Assembly (NCBI GenBank): GCA_018668635.1
Contig: JABJCN010000102.1
Span: 1 to 42,083 of the forward strand
Direction of reading: 5' to 3'
DNA length: 42,083 nucleotides
DNA from: Opitutia bacterium
GTDB lineage: Bacteria > Verrucomicrobiota > Verrucomicrobiia > Opitutales > JABJCN01
Part shown: one piece after another, positions 1-7,446 of the stretch
How the letters are laid out: each line of letters starts with the position of its first letter
How positions within the stretch are numbered: position 1 is the stretch's first letter
Notes under the pieces: generated by a model
What the model was told of the DNA's origin: nothing
Databases searched by the model: none
Seen by the model: only the letters and a program-made list of their open reading frames with translations
Program-made: the position numbers and the translations under genes

Positions 1-1
1 C

Positions 2-1072
2 CAGACTGAAGGCCGAGACCTGCAGGCGGTGACAACAGAAATGGGCGACGAAGGAGTCGTCCAGGTTGAAAACCTTGCTACCATTACAGGAGATAGCGCT
101 GCGCAAGTGGACACGTTAACCATTAGTGGCGGTAGTGTCGGGGTTACCTATGAAGTGGATATAAATGGCACGACCTTCTCGCAAGCCTGGACAGCTGATG
201 ATGCAACTACAGCTACAGCGCTGGTCGCGGCTATCAATGCCAATGCAGCGATGAGTGGGAATGATGCGCTTGGTAACACGAATATCACTGCTGCGGCAAC
301 AGGTGGGGGTGCGTTGACACTTACTGCTGGCAGCGCCACGACTCACATAGAAACCCGTGTTGCCGATGATGGAAACAGTAGTACCATCAGCGCAGCAACG
401 ACTACAAAAGGGGATACCCTGGCTCTTGAAATTGATGGATACAATTATAATTTTGGAATCGGTGGAACAATAGCGGATCTGGTGACTGCCATCAATGGTA
501 GCAGTTTGGGAAGTATCCTCACTGCTGCTGCGGATGGAGCCGGGACCGGTGTTGACCTTACTGCGAAGAAGTCAGCAGACCGTTATTCCCTGAATGTGAA
601 TGCAACATCCACATCGTCTGATATCACTGCAGGTGTTGCGTCAGGAACAGCTGCTACTCTTAATCAAAGCACGACAACCGAGGCGACTATTATCAGCGTT
701 GGTCTCAGTCGTGAAGGTGTTTATCGCACGGATACCAATGGTGCCGGTTTGATTACCACCAGCGGGGTGAACCTACTGGATGAAGATCGTACACTTGCCA
801 AGTACTCTGTGGATGATTTCACCAATTTCATACAGAATGCAGCGACTGCCCGAGCAGACAACGGTGCGGAGATGTCCAGGCTCGATTCATCCTATTCCCT
901 GTTGACGGTCAATCATGCCAACATAGAGGCAGCCCGCAGTCGCCTGATGGACGTTGATATCGCCATCGAGAGCACGCACTTCGCGAAGCACAACATTCTT
1001 GTGCAGAGCTCTGCAGCAATGCTTTCCCAGGCCAACGGTATTCCGAATGTTGCCCTGCAACTCCTCGGTTAA
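2..1072 (+). CDS. fliC: Flagellin, C-terminal part (5' end outside window)
   Basis: Subunit of the flagellar filament, exported through the flagellar type III apparatus. The reading frame is open to the left edge, so the gene starts upstream; the GTG at 29 is internal. The last ~65 residues are a canonical flagellin C-terminal helix domain, with the motifs NIEAARSRLMDVD, SSAAMLSQANGIP and a final LQLLG. The middle (about codons 20-230 of the visible part) is a Ala/Thr/Gly-rich hypervariable region. It contains a module resembling two modules in the FliD encoded downstream, with similar VDTLTI and VAAINAN motifs. A 1.3 kb gap separates it from fliD. The flagellin call is firm; the gene symbol is the generic one, and paralogues may exist outside the window. 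Confidence 0.93.
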   Translation, partial: QTEGRDLQAVTTEMGDEGVVQVENLATITGDSAAQVDTLTISGGSVGVTYEVDINGTTFSQAWTADDATTATALVAAINANAAMSGNDALGNTNITAAATGGGALTLTAGSATTHIETRVADDGNSSTISAATTTKGDTLALEIDGYNYNFGIGGTIADLVTAINGSSLGSILTAAADGAGTGVDLTAKKSADRYSLNVNATSTSSDITAGVASGTAATLNQSTTTEATIISVGLSREGVYRTDTNGAGLITTSGVNLLDEDRTLAKYSVDDFTNFIQNAATARADNGAEMSRLDSSYSLLTVNHANIEAARSRLMDVDIAIESTHFAKHNILVQSSAAMLSQANGIPNVALQLLG

Positions 1073-1618
1073 TCACCCTGGACCTGACCGCCAACCGCAA
1101 CCCACCTGATACACCGTCAACCTATGAACCAGTCCTACCAGCAATGGAACCGGATGGGATTATTTTCCATCCACAGACGGGTTGATGACGGTGAACCCGG
1201 TGTTTGGCGTTCCCGGTTGATTTCTTCCACAAGGGGATCAACGGGAGCGCCCGGAGCGGTGGTTGAATTAATCCGATTTTTAATGAGAAAATACACCCAT
1301 AAAACGCCTCGATAATTGAAAGAGCAAACGAGGATATATTTTGAATAAACAAATATAGAGTAAAGCATTTATATAAAAGGAATTAAGAGGGATTAATGGG
1401 ATCCTTAAAACCCTCGAATAAAGCACTGAATTTGACGATTTGAAGCGCAACTTTCCAAAATAAACGTACATACAATAATAATTCAATAATGAACCGCAGG
1501 CAGCAGCATCTATGGGACCCTCCCAAGACTGTGTTCCCCATGACACGGGGGAACCCTTTTGGGGCATCCCCGTCACCTGTATGCCTGTATAAATTTTATT
1601 CCAGCAAGATGGCAACAA
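1073..1618. other. Non-coding stretch downstream of flagellin with two hairpins
   Basis: No convincing gene. Two inverted repeats are visible. The larger pairs 1206-1221 with 1237-1251 (about 15 bp, one G bulge and one G-U pair), but the nearest T run is some 25 bases further on, so it is not a standard terminator. The smaller pairs 1533-1539 with 1548-1554 (7 bp, perfect) and is followed by CCTTTT. Either could protect the 3' end of, or terminate, the flagellin message. The part around 1280-1490 is noticeably A+T-rich. Confidence 0.5.
1206..1251 (+). terminator. Strong hairpin after flagellin, possible 3' end element
   Basis: The arms GGCGTTCCCGGTTGAT and ATCAACGGGAGCGCC pair almost fully around a 15-base loop. 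It lies 134 bases after the flagellin stop. The following T run (1276-1280) is displaced, so a role in mRNA stability is as likely as termination. Confidence 0.35.
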
Positions 1619-1654
1619 GGACCCCGGATGAATCGTGGAGACAAGGAGGTCGAA

Positions 1655-1825
1655 ATGATCGCCCGGGTCCTGCCTGCCGAACTGCCCCCGGTGGGGGTGC
1701 AGACACTTTCCTCAATGGAATTGAAGAAGAAGATATACGGATGGATGGAACCGGCTACATGGTTTCACCCAATCGGCAAGAACCCTGGGTCTACGGGAAC
1801 GGTGCCTCCTGCACCTCCCGATTGA
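1655..1825 (+). CDS. Candidate small protein, tandem unit 1 (56 aa)
   Basis: Possible small protein of unknown function. The ATG lies 5 bases after AAGGAGG (1643-1649), a strong ribosome-binding site. From the Val of VQTLSSMELKKK onward it aligns without gaps over 42 codons with the second small ORF and shares about half its residues, including the ending VPPAPPD. An extra base near 1823 relative to unit 2 brings the stop earlier. An in-frame ATG at 1628 is an alternative start. It could instead be a by-product of a duplicated structured RNA; the gapless alignment and good ribosome-binding site favour translation only modestly. Confidence 0.35.
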   Translation: MIARVLPAELPPVGVQTLSSMELKKKIYGWMEPATWFHPIGKNPGSTGTVPPAPPD

Positions 1826-1896
1826 TCCCCACATGTAGCGGATACAAAGCTAGTGACATGGCTAAGGACCGGTTGCCCGCGGAGACAAGGAGGTCG

Positions 1897-2097
1897 ATGC
1901 GGGCGACCGGTTTTCTTTGGCCGGATCACCGCCCCAAGCGGGTGCCTGAACTTTCCACATTGGAATCGAAGAAGAACACAGATGGACGGATGGAGGTTTT
2001 CTGCATGACTCCATCTGTCCAGAAGAACCGGGGATATCCGGGCATGGTGCCTCCTGCACCGCCGGATGGTCCCCACATGCAGCGGATACAAAGCTAG
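1897..2097 (+). CDS. Candidate small protein, tandem unit 2 (66 aa)
   Basis: Paralogue of the small ORF just upstream. The ATG is 3 bases after AAGGAGG (1887-1893), which sits in a hairpin loop, while the start codon lies at the foot of the 3' stem arm, so initiation may depend on RNA structure. Recognisable segments are VPELSTLESKKN, KNRGYPGMVPPAPPD and a short basic tail. The upstream ATG at 1858 is also in frame and would add 13 residues. No signal peptide, membrane segment or known domain is visible. Function unknown. Confidence 0.35.
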   Translation: MRATGFLWPDHRPKRVPELSTLESKKNTDGRMEVFCMTPSVQKNRGYPGMVPPAPPDGPHMQRIQS

Positions 2098-2140
2098 TGA
2101 CATGGCTAAGGACCGGTTGCCCGCGGAGACAAGGAGGTCG

Positions 2141-2215
2141 ATGCAGGCAGCCGGTTTTCTTTTTAGCCCTAGCCCGCGGGTTCATTTTGAAGACCGGATG
2201 AACCCTCTTAAATAA
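2141..2215 (+). pseudogene. Truncated third copy of the small ORF (24 codons)
   Basis: The hairpin, AAGGAGG (2131-2137) and first codons (MQAAGFLF, compare MRATGFLW in unit 2) are kept, but the conserved body and the VPPAPPD ending are missing and the frame stops at 2213-2215. It looks like the broken end of the tandem array, although the hairpin followed by a T run could still act as an RNA element. Confidence 0.3.
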
Positions 2216-2218
2216 GTT

Positions 2219-2236
2219 TTGGCATTTTTCCTGCTA
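2219..2236 (+). promoter_or_regulatory. Candidate sigma-54 promoter upstream of fliD
   Basis: The sequence TTGGCATTTTTCCTGCTA has GG at 2221-2222 and GC at 2233-2234, exactly the GG-N10-GC spacing of -24/-12 promoters. It lies ~147 bases before the fliD ATG. Just downstream an inverted repeat, TGCGTGT (2237-2243) with ACACGCA (2261-2267), overlaps the expected start-site region. Many flagellar systems use sigma-54 for hook, cap or filament genes. The match is good but rests on short motifs. Confidence 0.4.
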
Positions 2237-2382
2237 TGCGTGTTGTCCAAATGGATAATTACACGCACAGCACGGAGATTCGGTGTCGATCCGGAAAAAC
2301 TTTCCACATCCCCAAGGGCTTTTTACCCTCCGGGAGGTATCCATTGCCGTGGTTCAAATCTTAATCAGCGGAAGAATTTAAT

Positions 2383-5292
2383 ATGAGTAACGGAATGCAA
2401 CTGAGTGGCCTGGCCTCGGGAATGGACTGGCAAAATGTCGTTGACCAGCTTATGGAGCTGGAACGAATCCCCATCAAAAAGATGCAGGCCCAACAGGTAA
2501 CAAATGCAAGGGATTCTGCTGAGTTGAGTAACCTGAGTAGCAAACTGACCACGATGGACAGTTATGCGGACAGCCTGGCCAACGCTGATTTATGGGATGC
2601 TCGTTCCGTAGCACTTTCAGATCCGAATACAAGTTTATTGAGCGCCTCAGCAGCAACCGGCACCATCGTTGGTGATTATGTGATCTCGGATGCGACCAAG
2701 GCAACCGGTAGCGTCCTTTATGGCAAGTCCGACATGAAGACGAATATTGTCACCGGCGACACAATCGAGGACCTGAACACATCCACTGCGATTACGGAGG
2801 GCAACTTTACCATCAATGGAACTGTCCTCTCGATCGGGACCAGTGGCACTTTTGCATTAACGGACACCCTGACTACTGCTGTGGCCAATATCACCGCTAA
2901 TGTCACCGGGGTTACAGCCGGAGTGGAAAACGGAAAATTTTACCTTGAAAGCAGCTCGGAGGTTATTCTTGGGCATGCGGACGATTCCAGCAACTTTCTT
3001 TCGGTGATGAAGCTTTTCAGTCAATCTGAAAAGAATTACAGGGAGGTGGGAGGTACGCAATATTACTCCAAAACCGAGACCGCGGGTACAACCTCCACAA
3101 CCAATTTCTACCGTGCTGGCGACTATGTTTGGGACGGAACCAACTATTATCAGGTTCTTACTGATGCCCCGCGTGGGTCTGACCTGTCCACGGCACCCAA
3201 CACCTATTTTGGGGCTGGTACAACGACATCCCCTGTGGCGCAGATTGATACGATAACCGGGCTGGCAGCGGATGCCAGGGAGGCGCAGATTGACACCGTC
3301 ACAATCACCAACGGGGGTGGAACGGATGATTTTAACGTGACCGTTGACGGAAATGCCCTGCCTGCCGCAATTGCCTGGGATACCGATCTTGCAACCACTG
3401 CAAGTAATCTGGCCGCTGCAATCAATGCAAATGGAGCTCTTAGTGCGATTGTTACTGCAGACGCATCTGCAGCTGATGGGTCCCTGACTTTAACTGCAGT
3501 CACTGCGGGCACATCTTTTACCGCCTCTTCCACTGTAACAAATAATGGAGGTGGTGCCGCGACCACGGATGCAACCACGAACGCCAATGTCACCGGTGAT
3601 ACAATGACAGTCACGGTTGATGGGACTGCTGTGCCGGTAACCGTTACAACGGGTACCTCCGCAGCCAATATTGCCACTGATATTGCAAGTGCCATTAATG
3701 CAAGTGGTATCTCGGGAACTGTTACCGCAGCCGTAGTTGGTAGTAATGTCACTGTTACTGCAGATACACCGGGCACAGCTTTTACGATGACAGTGGGTTC
3801 AACTGAGGGCGCTGATGGAGTCGTCACCACGACCATATCCAACAGTACGACCACGAACAACGATCCCGGTTCTCCTGATACATTCCGGAGCTTGAGTGAG
3901 TTTTCGATTGGTTCTGTTGATTCATCCAAAAGTATCAAGGAAGCCTTGGGTGTGTCAGATGGAACCTACACATTTACAATCAACAACCAGAGTTTCACCG
4001 TCAAAAATGGCGCGGATGCAACAGCCAGTGAGATCGATATTGATAACACCACGCTTCAACAATTAATGGATAAGGTAACTGCGTCCAGCGCGGGAGTTAC
4101 CATGTCTTATAACCCTGTTGATGATCGGTTTATCCTGACCAACAAGGAAACCGGAAATATAAAGATTTCTGCCAGTGATACCGCAAATACACTATTGGGA
4201 ACCATGGAATTGACCACCAATTCCACCTTTACAAAGGGGAATGATGCAACCCTGACCATCAATGGGACCATTGTAACCAGTAATAGTAACAGTGTAACCG
4301 GAACATCCCATGGTATTGACGGATTGACTGTAACGATCCTGGATGACTTTGCCACGACAGATTCGGATATTACCATAACCCTGGCAACAGATACGAGTGG
4401 GGCAAGTTCCGCCATTGATAGCTTCATTAGTTCCTATAACGATGTGCAGTCTTATCTTCGTAGTGTGACGCAGACGACGACAACCGGCGACAATGTTCAA
4501 ACATCTATTTTCTCGGATAATTTTGAGGTAACCAGTCTGGGTTCTTCTCTACGTGCGGCTGTCTTTGGGGACCAGTACAGCGTGAACCCCTTTACCATGG
4601 AAGGGACCGGATTTGAACGAATCCAGGATATCGGGCTGGATTTTGTCTCCGGTTCCAACGACCTCCAGGTTGCCAACGCCACCACCCTGGCTAATGCCCT
4701 GTCTGGTAATGGTTCCCAGGTTAAGGAGATTTTCATGTCCTCGATTGATCCCCCCGGTTATTACAGTTCAACAACCACTTACGACAAGGGGGAGCTCACT
4801 GAATATGATGGAGCTTACTGGATTGCATTGCAGGGTACTACTGGTAATCAGCCTCCCTCTTATGATACCACCAATGCTGCCAACATAGATGCCAACTGGT
4901 CCTTTTATGGCTATAATGATGGTGTTGCCCGTAGGGCCAATGACAGTAGTTTATCTGATTATACAGGAACCCCAGTTATAAATGGTGTTGCCTATGGTGC
5001 GGCCCACCGGGTTTCAGAATTCATAGGTAACTTCACCGCCGGTACAACACCCGATCCTGATGATACTCAATCAGACGGTACCATCCCCATCCAGATAGCA
5101 ACATTGCAGGACTCCAATGATCAATTGGATGTTGATATTGCAAATCTCGAGACCCTTCTTGCACAACGGGAACAGCAGATGATAAACAGTTTTGTTCGGA
5201 TGGAGGAGATGCAGGCGGGACTGCAAAGCCAGTCTCAAATGCTACAATCCAGTATCGACAGTAATTTTGGAAGTGGCAGCAAGAAGAAATAA
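2383..5292 (+). CDS. fliD: Flagellar hook-associated protein 2 (filament cap), enlarged
   Basis: Filament cap protein that folds flagellin at the distal end and can contact surfaces. The N-terminal FliD domain is clear (GLASGMDWQNVVDQLMELE, residues ~8-27). The C-terminal domain ends in a coiled segment, LLAQREQQMINSFVRMEEMQ, followed by a Ser/Gln-rich helix typical of the family. At 969 residues it is far longer than the usual ~450-700. The extra length includes two aromatic modules resembling chitin-binding CBM5/12 domains (around 243-268, with AGDYVWDGTNYYQ; and 790-844, with YDKGELTEYDGAYWIALQ). It also includes two tandem Ala/Thr-rich modules (~286-490) like the one in the flagellin. A GGAAGAA weakly resembling a ribosome-binding site precedes the ATG. 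Confidence 0.93.
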   Translation: MSNGMQLSGLASGMDWQNVVDQLMELERIPIKKMQAQQVTNARDSAELSNLSSKLTTMDSYADSLANADLWDARSVALSDPNTSLLSASAATGTIVGDYVISDATKATGSVLYGKSDMKTNIVTGDTIEDLNTSTAITEGNFTINGTVLSIGTSGTFALTDTLTTAVANITANVTGVTAGVENGKFYLESSSEVILGHADDSSNFLSVMKLFSQSEKNYREVGGTQYYSKTETAGTTSTTNFYRAGDYVWDGTNYYQVLTDAPRGSDLSTAPNTYFGAGTTTSPVAQIDTITGLAADAREAQIDTVTITNGGGTDDFNVTVDGNALPAAIAWDTDLATTASNLAAAINANGALSAIVTADASAADGSLTLTAVTAGTSFTASSTVTNNGGGAATTDATTNANVTGDTMTVTVDGTAVPVTVTTGTSAANIATDIASAINASGISGTVTAAVVGSNVTVTADTPGTAFTMTVGSTEGADGVVTTTISNSTTTNNDPGSPDTFRSLSEFSIGSVDSSKSIKEALGVSDGTYTFTINNQSFTVKNGADATASEIDIDNTTLQQLMDKVTASSAGVTMSYNPVDDRFILTNKETGNIKISASDTANTLLGTMELTTNSTFTKGNDATLTINGTIVTSNSNSVTGTSHGIDGLTVTILDDFATTDSDITITLATDTSGASSAIDSFISSYNDVQSYLRSVTQTTTTGDNVQTSIFSDNFEVTSLGSSLRAAVFGDQYSVNPFTMEGTGFERIQDIGLDFVSGSNDLQVANATTLANALSGNGSQVKEIFMSSIDPPGYYSSTTTYDKGELTEYDGAYWIALQGTTGNQPPSYDTTNAANIDANWSFYGYNDGVARRANDSSLSDYTGTPVINGVAYGAAHRVSEFIGNFTAGTTPDPDDTQSDGTIPIQIATLQDSNDQLDVDIANLETLLAQREQQMINSFVRMEEMQAGLQSQSQMLQSSIDSNFGSGSKKK

Positions 5293-5355
5293 TTGATTGA
5301 TTTCCCCATTAACCAGAACAACTTAGAAACAGTTTCAACCGACTACAATTTCCTT

Positions 5356-6030
5356 ATGTTATACAATTTCCTTAAACGCTATTCATTCCCTCTTTTCCTC
5401 TTGTTTCTCATGGTTGGGTGCCAAACCCCCTCCCTCAAGGATTTTTCCTTCAGCAACAAGAAGGACCCCATCCCGCTTAAACCGGTGAATTTTTTCAGTG
5501 TAGAATTTCTACCGGCTGATTTTGCGAAGGTTGCCGTACTCCCCGTCCACCAGAAACTTGAATCCTCCGTCGAGGTTTCATTTGTTGATGGAACCCTTAT
5601 CAACGAGCTGAATGGTAAGGGCCGGCTTGAAGCTGTCCCTGTTCCCAAGGACGCCCTTGTCCAGTTGACCAGGGAAAGTTCCCTTGCCTCAACCGACCCG
5701 CTTCCCCCTGATCTTCTTGCCCGCCTTCGCTCCAAATATGGAGCTGATGGGGTTCTTTTAACTGATATCACTCATTACTATCCATACAAGCCGATCAGCA
5801 TAGGATTACGTTGCAAGTTGGCTGACGCCTCCACAGGCGAGATTCTTTGGTCTGCGGACACTGTCTATAACTCAGGGAATCAGGAAATTCAAGTGGCAGC
5901 GCTGAATTTTCAAAAGAAAAAGAGTGGTTCCCCTTTTCCGCTGGAGGATTCAGGCTCGATCCTCCAGTCACCACGATATTTCACGCGCTTTGTTGCATCA
6001 ACAGTATTGGATACTTTGCCTCGTCGCTAA
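5356..6030 (+). CDS. Lipoprotein of the flagellar cluster, unknown function
   Basis: Predicted outer-envelope lipoprotein. I start it at the ATG at 5356 because this gives a standard signal peptide (basic LKRY, a hydrophobic stretch and the lipobox LMVGC); a TTG at 5293 directly after fliD would add 21 residues with no signal character. The mature part has a KVAVLPV strand, then KYGADGVLLTDIT and ASTGEILWSAD. These resemble the fold of LpoB/CsgG-like secretion-linked lipoproteins that bind near peptidoglycan or the outer membrane, but I cannot name a family with certainty. It sits between fliD and flgM, so a role in flagellar assembly through the envelope is possible. Confidence 0.75.
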   Translation: MLYNFLKRYSFPLFLLFLMVGCQTPSLKDFSFSNKKDPIPLKPVNFFSVEFLPADFAKVAVLPVHQKLESSVEVSFVDGTLINELNGKGRLEAVPVPKDALVQLTRESSLASTDPLPPDLLARLRSKYGADGVLLTDITHYYPYKPISIGLRCKLADASTGEILWSADTVYNSGNQEIQVAALNFQKKKSGSPFPLEDSGSILQSPRYFTRFVASTVLDTLPRR

Positions 6031-6113
6031 AGGCATCTTTCTCCTAAAGATTATAGCGTGATATCCGACTTGTATTTTAAGGGAATCTTCCTAATAATTT
6101 CCCTAATTTACAA

Positions 6114-6377
6114 ATGGATCAGATAAATAACCTGCAGGGCGGACAACCCAAGCCTATTTCCTCGCCTGTTACCCTGAATCGGTCACGGGGTGGAAAGGGT
6201 GATGCGGACAAGGCTCAACTAAGCTTTGATACACTCCTTGCCAAATTGCAGGATATGCCCGAGATACGGGTTGAAGCTGTGGAGAGGGGACGTGAATTGG
6301 CTGAGGATGCAGACTATCCCGGAAACGAAGCACTCAATACCCTGGCTCAAAACCTTATTTCCCAGCGGATTGTTTAG
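6114..6377 (+). CDS. flgM: FlgM-like anti-sigma-28 factor
   Basis: Small protein (87 aa) with a polar, disordered N-terminus rich in Gly, Lys and Pro and a helical C-terminal half, from IRVEAVERGRELAED to NTLAQNLISQ. That pattern (two or three amphipathic helices after an R-V-E-x-V motif) is the hallmark of FlgM, which binds FliA and holds back late flagellar genes until the hook is complete. Size and position directly upstream of fliS agree with this. Sequence similarity in this family is weak, so the name is an informed inference. An alternative is a small flagellar cluster protein that only shares the helical design. Confidence 0.65.
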   Translation: MDQINNLQGGQPKPISSPVTLNRSRGGKGDADKAQLSFDTLLAKLQDMPEIRVEAVERGRELAEDADYPGNEALNTLAQNLISQRIV

Positions 6378-6472
6378 TCGAGTTTCACTAAGGCCAGTGT
6401 AGCTACATTCCAATTGTTTTCATTGTTCACAAATTACAATTTTGCTTAAAAGCCACACACTATTTTTATAAT

Positions 6473-6901
6473 ATGGATTACAGAAAGATTGCCAAGTCTT
6501 ATACTTCCCAGGCTATTGAGACCGCCAGTCCCGGTAAATTGGTTCTCATGCTATTTGATGGCGGTTTGCGGTTTATGACTGCGGCAAAAGAAGGCTTTTC
6601 TGAAGAGAATTTCATGAAGCGCAATGAGACAATCAACAATAACCTGATCAAGGCACAGAACATCGTTGCAGAACTTCAGTCATCCCTTGACATGGATGTC
6701 CCAGGGGAATTACCCGGGACACTTTACAAGCTTTACGACTTTGTTTACTATCAGCTTCAACAGGCCAACCTTAAGAAAGAGGTTGAGCCGATCAACCATG
6801 CGGAGAAGACGATAAAGGAACTTCGTGATGCATGGGCGGAAATGTTGACCCAGACTGATGAGAGCACGATCCAAGCGGGTTCTTTTTCCTCGGAGGCTTA
6901 A
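6473..6901 (+). CDS. fliS: Flagellin export chaperone FliS
   Basis: Cytoplasmic four-helix chaperone that binds the C-terminal helix of flagellin and prevents early polymerisation. The N-terminus has the expected tyrosine/basic pattern (MDYRKIAKSY), followed by ETASPGKLVLMLFDGGLRF, the core FliS signature (usually about TASPxxLVxMLYDGAIRF). A later helix carries YDFVYYQLQQAN, and a helix with KTIKELRDAWAEML closes the protein. The length of 142 residues is normal. No strong ribosome-binding site is visible; the leader is A+T-rich. It lies between flgM and a FlgN-like chaperone. Confidence 0.93.
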   Translation: MDYRKIAKSYTSQAIETASPGKLVLMLFDGGLRFMTAAKEGFSEENFMKRNETINNNLIKAQNIVAELQSSLDMDVPGELPGTLYKLYDFVYYQLQQANLKKEVEPINHAEKTIKELRDAWAEMLTQTDESTIQAGSFSSEA

Positions 6902-6937
6902 AAATTTATACGGTGCGTTAGAACGCCCGATTGCAAA

Positions 6938-7318
6938 ATGGACACGGAAGAGAAGCTGGAGCGCCTTCTGGCTGAATGTGAAGAACTTCTCAACCAAGAA
7001 ATAAAGGCAATTGAGGAGGAAAATCTTGAGGTTCTTGAGGCAATTGCAGCAAAGAAAACCGAGGCCATCGACAAATTAACCCAAATGATGGATACCGTTG
7101 ATACGGAACCATTGGGTGATTCTATTTTTAACCGGGTTCAGGGGGTTCAAAAGAAAACCCAGACCAATTCAAAAGTTTTAGCTGATTGGATGGACCGGAT
7201 GGACAAGGAAATGGTTTTATTAAGCCGGGGTAGAAATCGCCTGAAGGGAGTTCGCCACTCCTATGTTACTGTTCCCCGTGAAGGGTACTTGGACAGGAGT
7301 CGTCGATTCGAGGCCTGA
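6938..7318 (+). CDS. FlgN/FliT-like flagellar chaperone
   Basis: A 126-residue, highly charged, almost wholly helical protein. The N-terminal half (EKLERLLAECEELLNQEIK, then EENLEVLEAIAAKKTEAIDKL) has the heptad pattern of FlgN and FliT, the export chaperones for the hook-associated proteins FlgK/FlgL and FliD. The C-terminal half holds basic residues, ending in YLDRSRRFEA. It follows fliS by 36 bases, the usual place for fliT or a flgN homologue. Sequence alone does not separate FlgN from FliT, so I give no symbol. Confidence 0.7.
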   Translation: MDTEEKLERLLAECEELLNQEIKAIEEENLEVLEAIAAKKTEAIDKLTQMMDTVDTEPLGDSIFNRVQGVQKKTQTNSKVLADWMDRMDKEMVLLSRGRNRLKGVRHSYVTVPREGYLDRSRRFEA

Positions 7319-7446
7319 CAACTCAACCAACTTATGCCTGCTATGACTGGGGTGATTGAATGCGGACGGTTTTATAATACCTGTTCCATGGGTTTATTAA
7401 TAGAGCATGGAAATTCAGATTCAGATTTCCAATATTCCTTCTGTAC

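Larger units (their letters stand above)
1619..2163 (+). repeat. Tandem ~244-bp units: hairpin with ribosome-binding site in its loop plus a small ORF
   Basis: Two full units and one truncated unit lie between flagellin and fliD. Bases 1826-1919 and 2070-2163 are near-identical copies offset by 244. Each unit has a hairpin whose loop carries a conserved GGAGACAAGGAGGTCGA, with stem arms at 1868-1880/1899-1911, 2112-2124/2143-2155, and a differently sequenced but still paired stem in unit 1 (GGACCC 1619-1624 with GGGTCC 1665-1670). An ATG follows 3-5 bases after AAGGAGG. Each full unit also has a second hairpin, GGTGC-CTCCT-GCACC (1801-1815, 2046-2060). The stems in units 2 and 3 are followed by T-rich sequence. 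I do not recognise this as a known family. Confidence 0.7.

Noticed and set aside
1831-1911. Resemblance of CAAAGC...GGCTAAGG to the 3' half of a GEMM (cyclic-di-GMP) riboswitch
   Set aside because: The first GNRA-capped hairpin and the receptor pairings of GEMM-I cannot be drawn in any of the units. The match is limited to two short motifs.
1489-2097. Single 202-codon frame spanning the tandem units
   Set aside because: Its first two thirds read through unit 1 in a different frame from the conserved peptide and lack family-like sequence. Only the part from 1897 (or 1858) looks meaningful.
3204-3938. Long open frame (244 codons) on the minus strand inside fliD
   Set aside because: It is opposite the repetitive Ala/Thr codons of FliD, and its Val/Ala/Pro-rich translation is the expected mirror of such repeats.
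7349-7378. TATAAT at 7373-7378 as a promoter for the FAD oxidase
   Set aside because: No acceptable -35 hexamer lies 16-18 bases upstream; TTGAAT at 7356 leaves only 11 bases.
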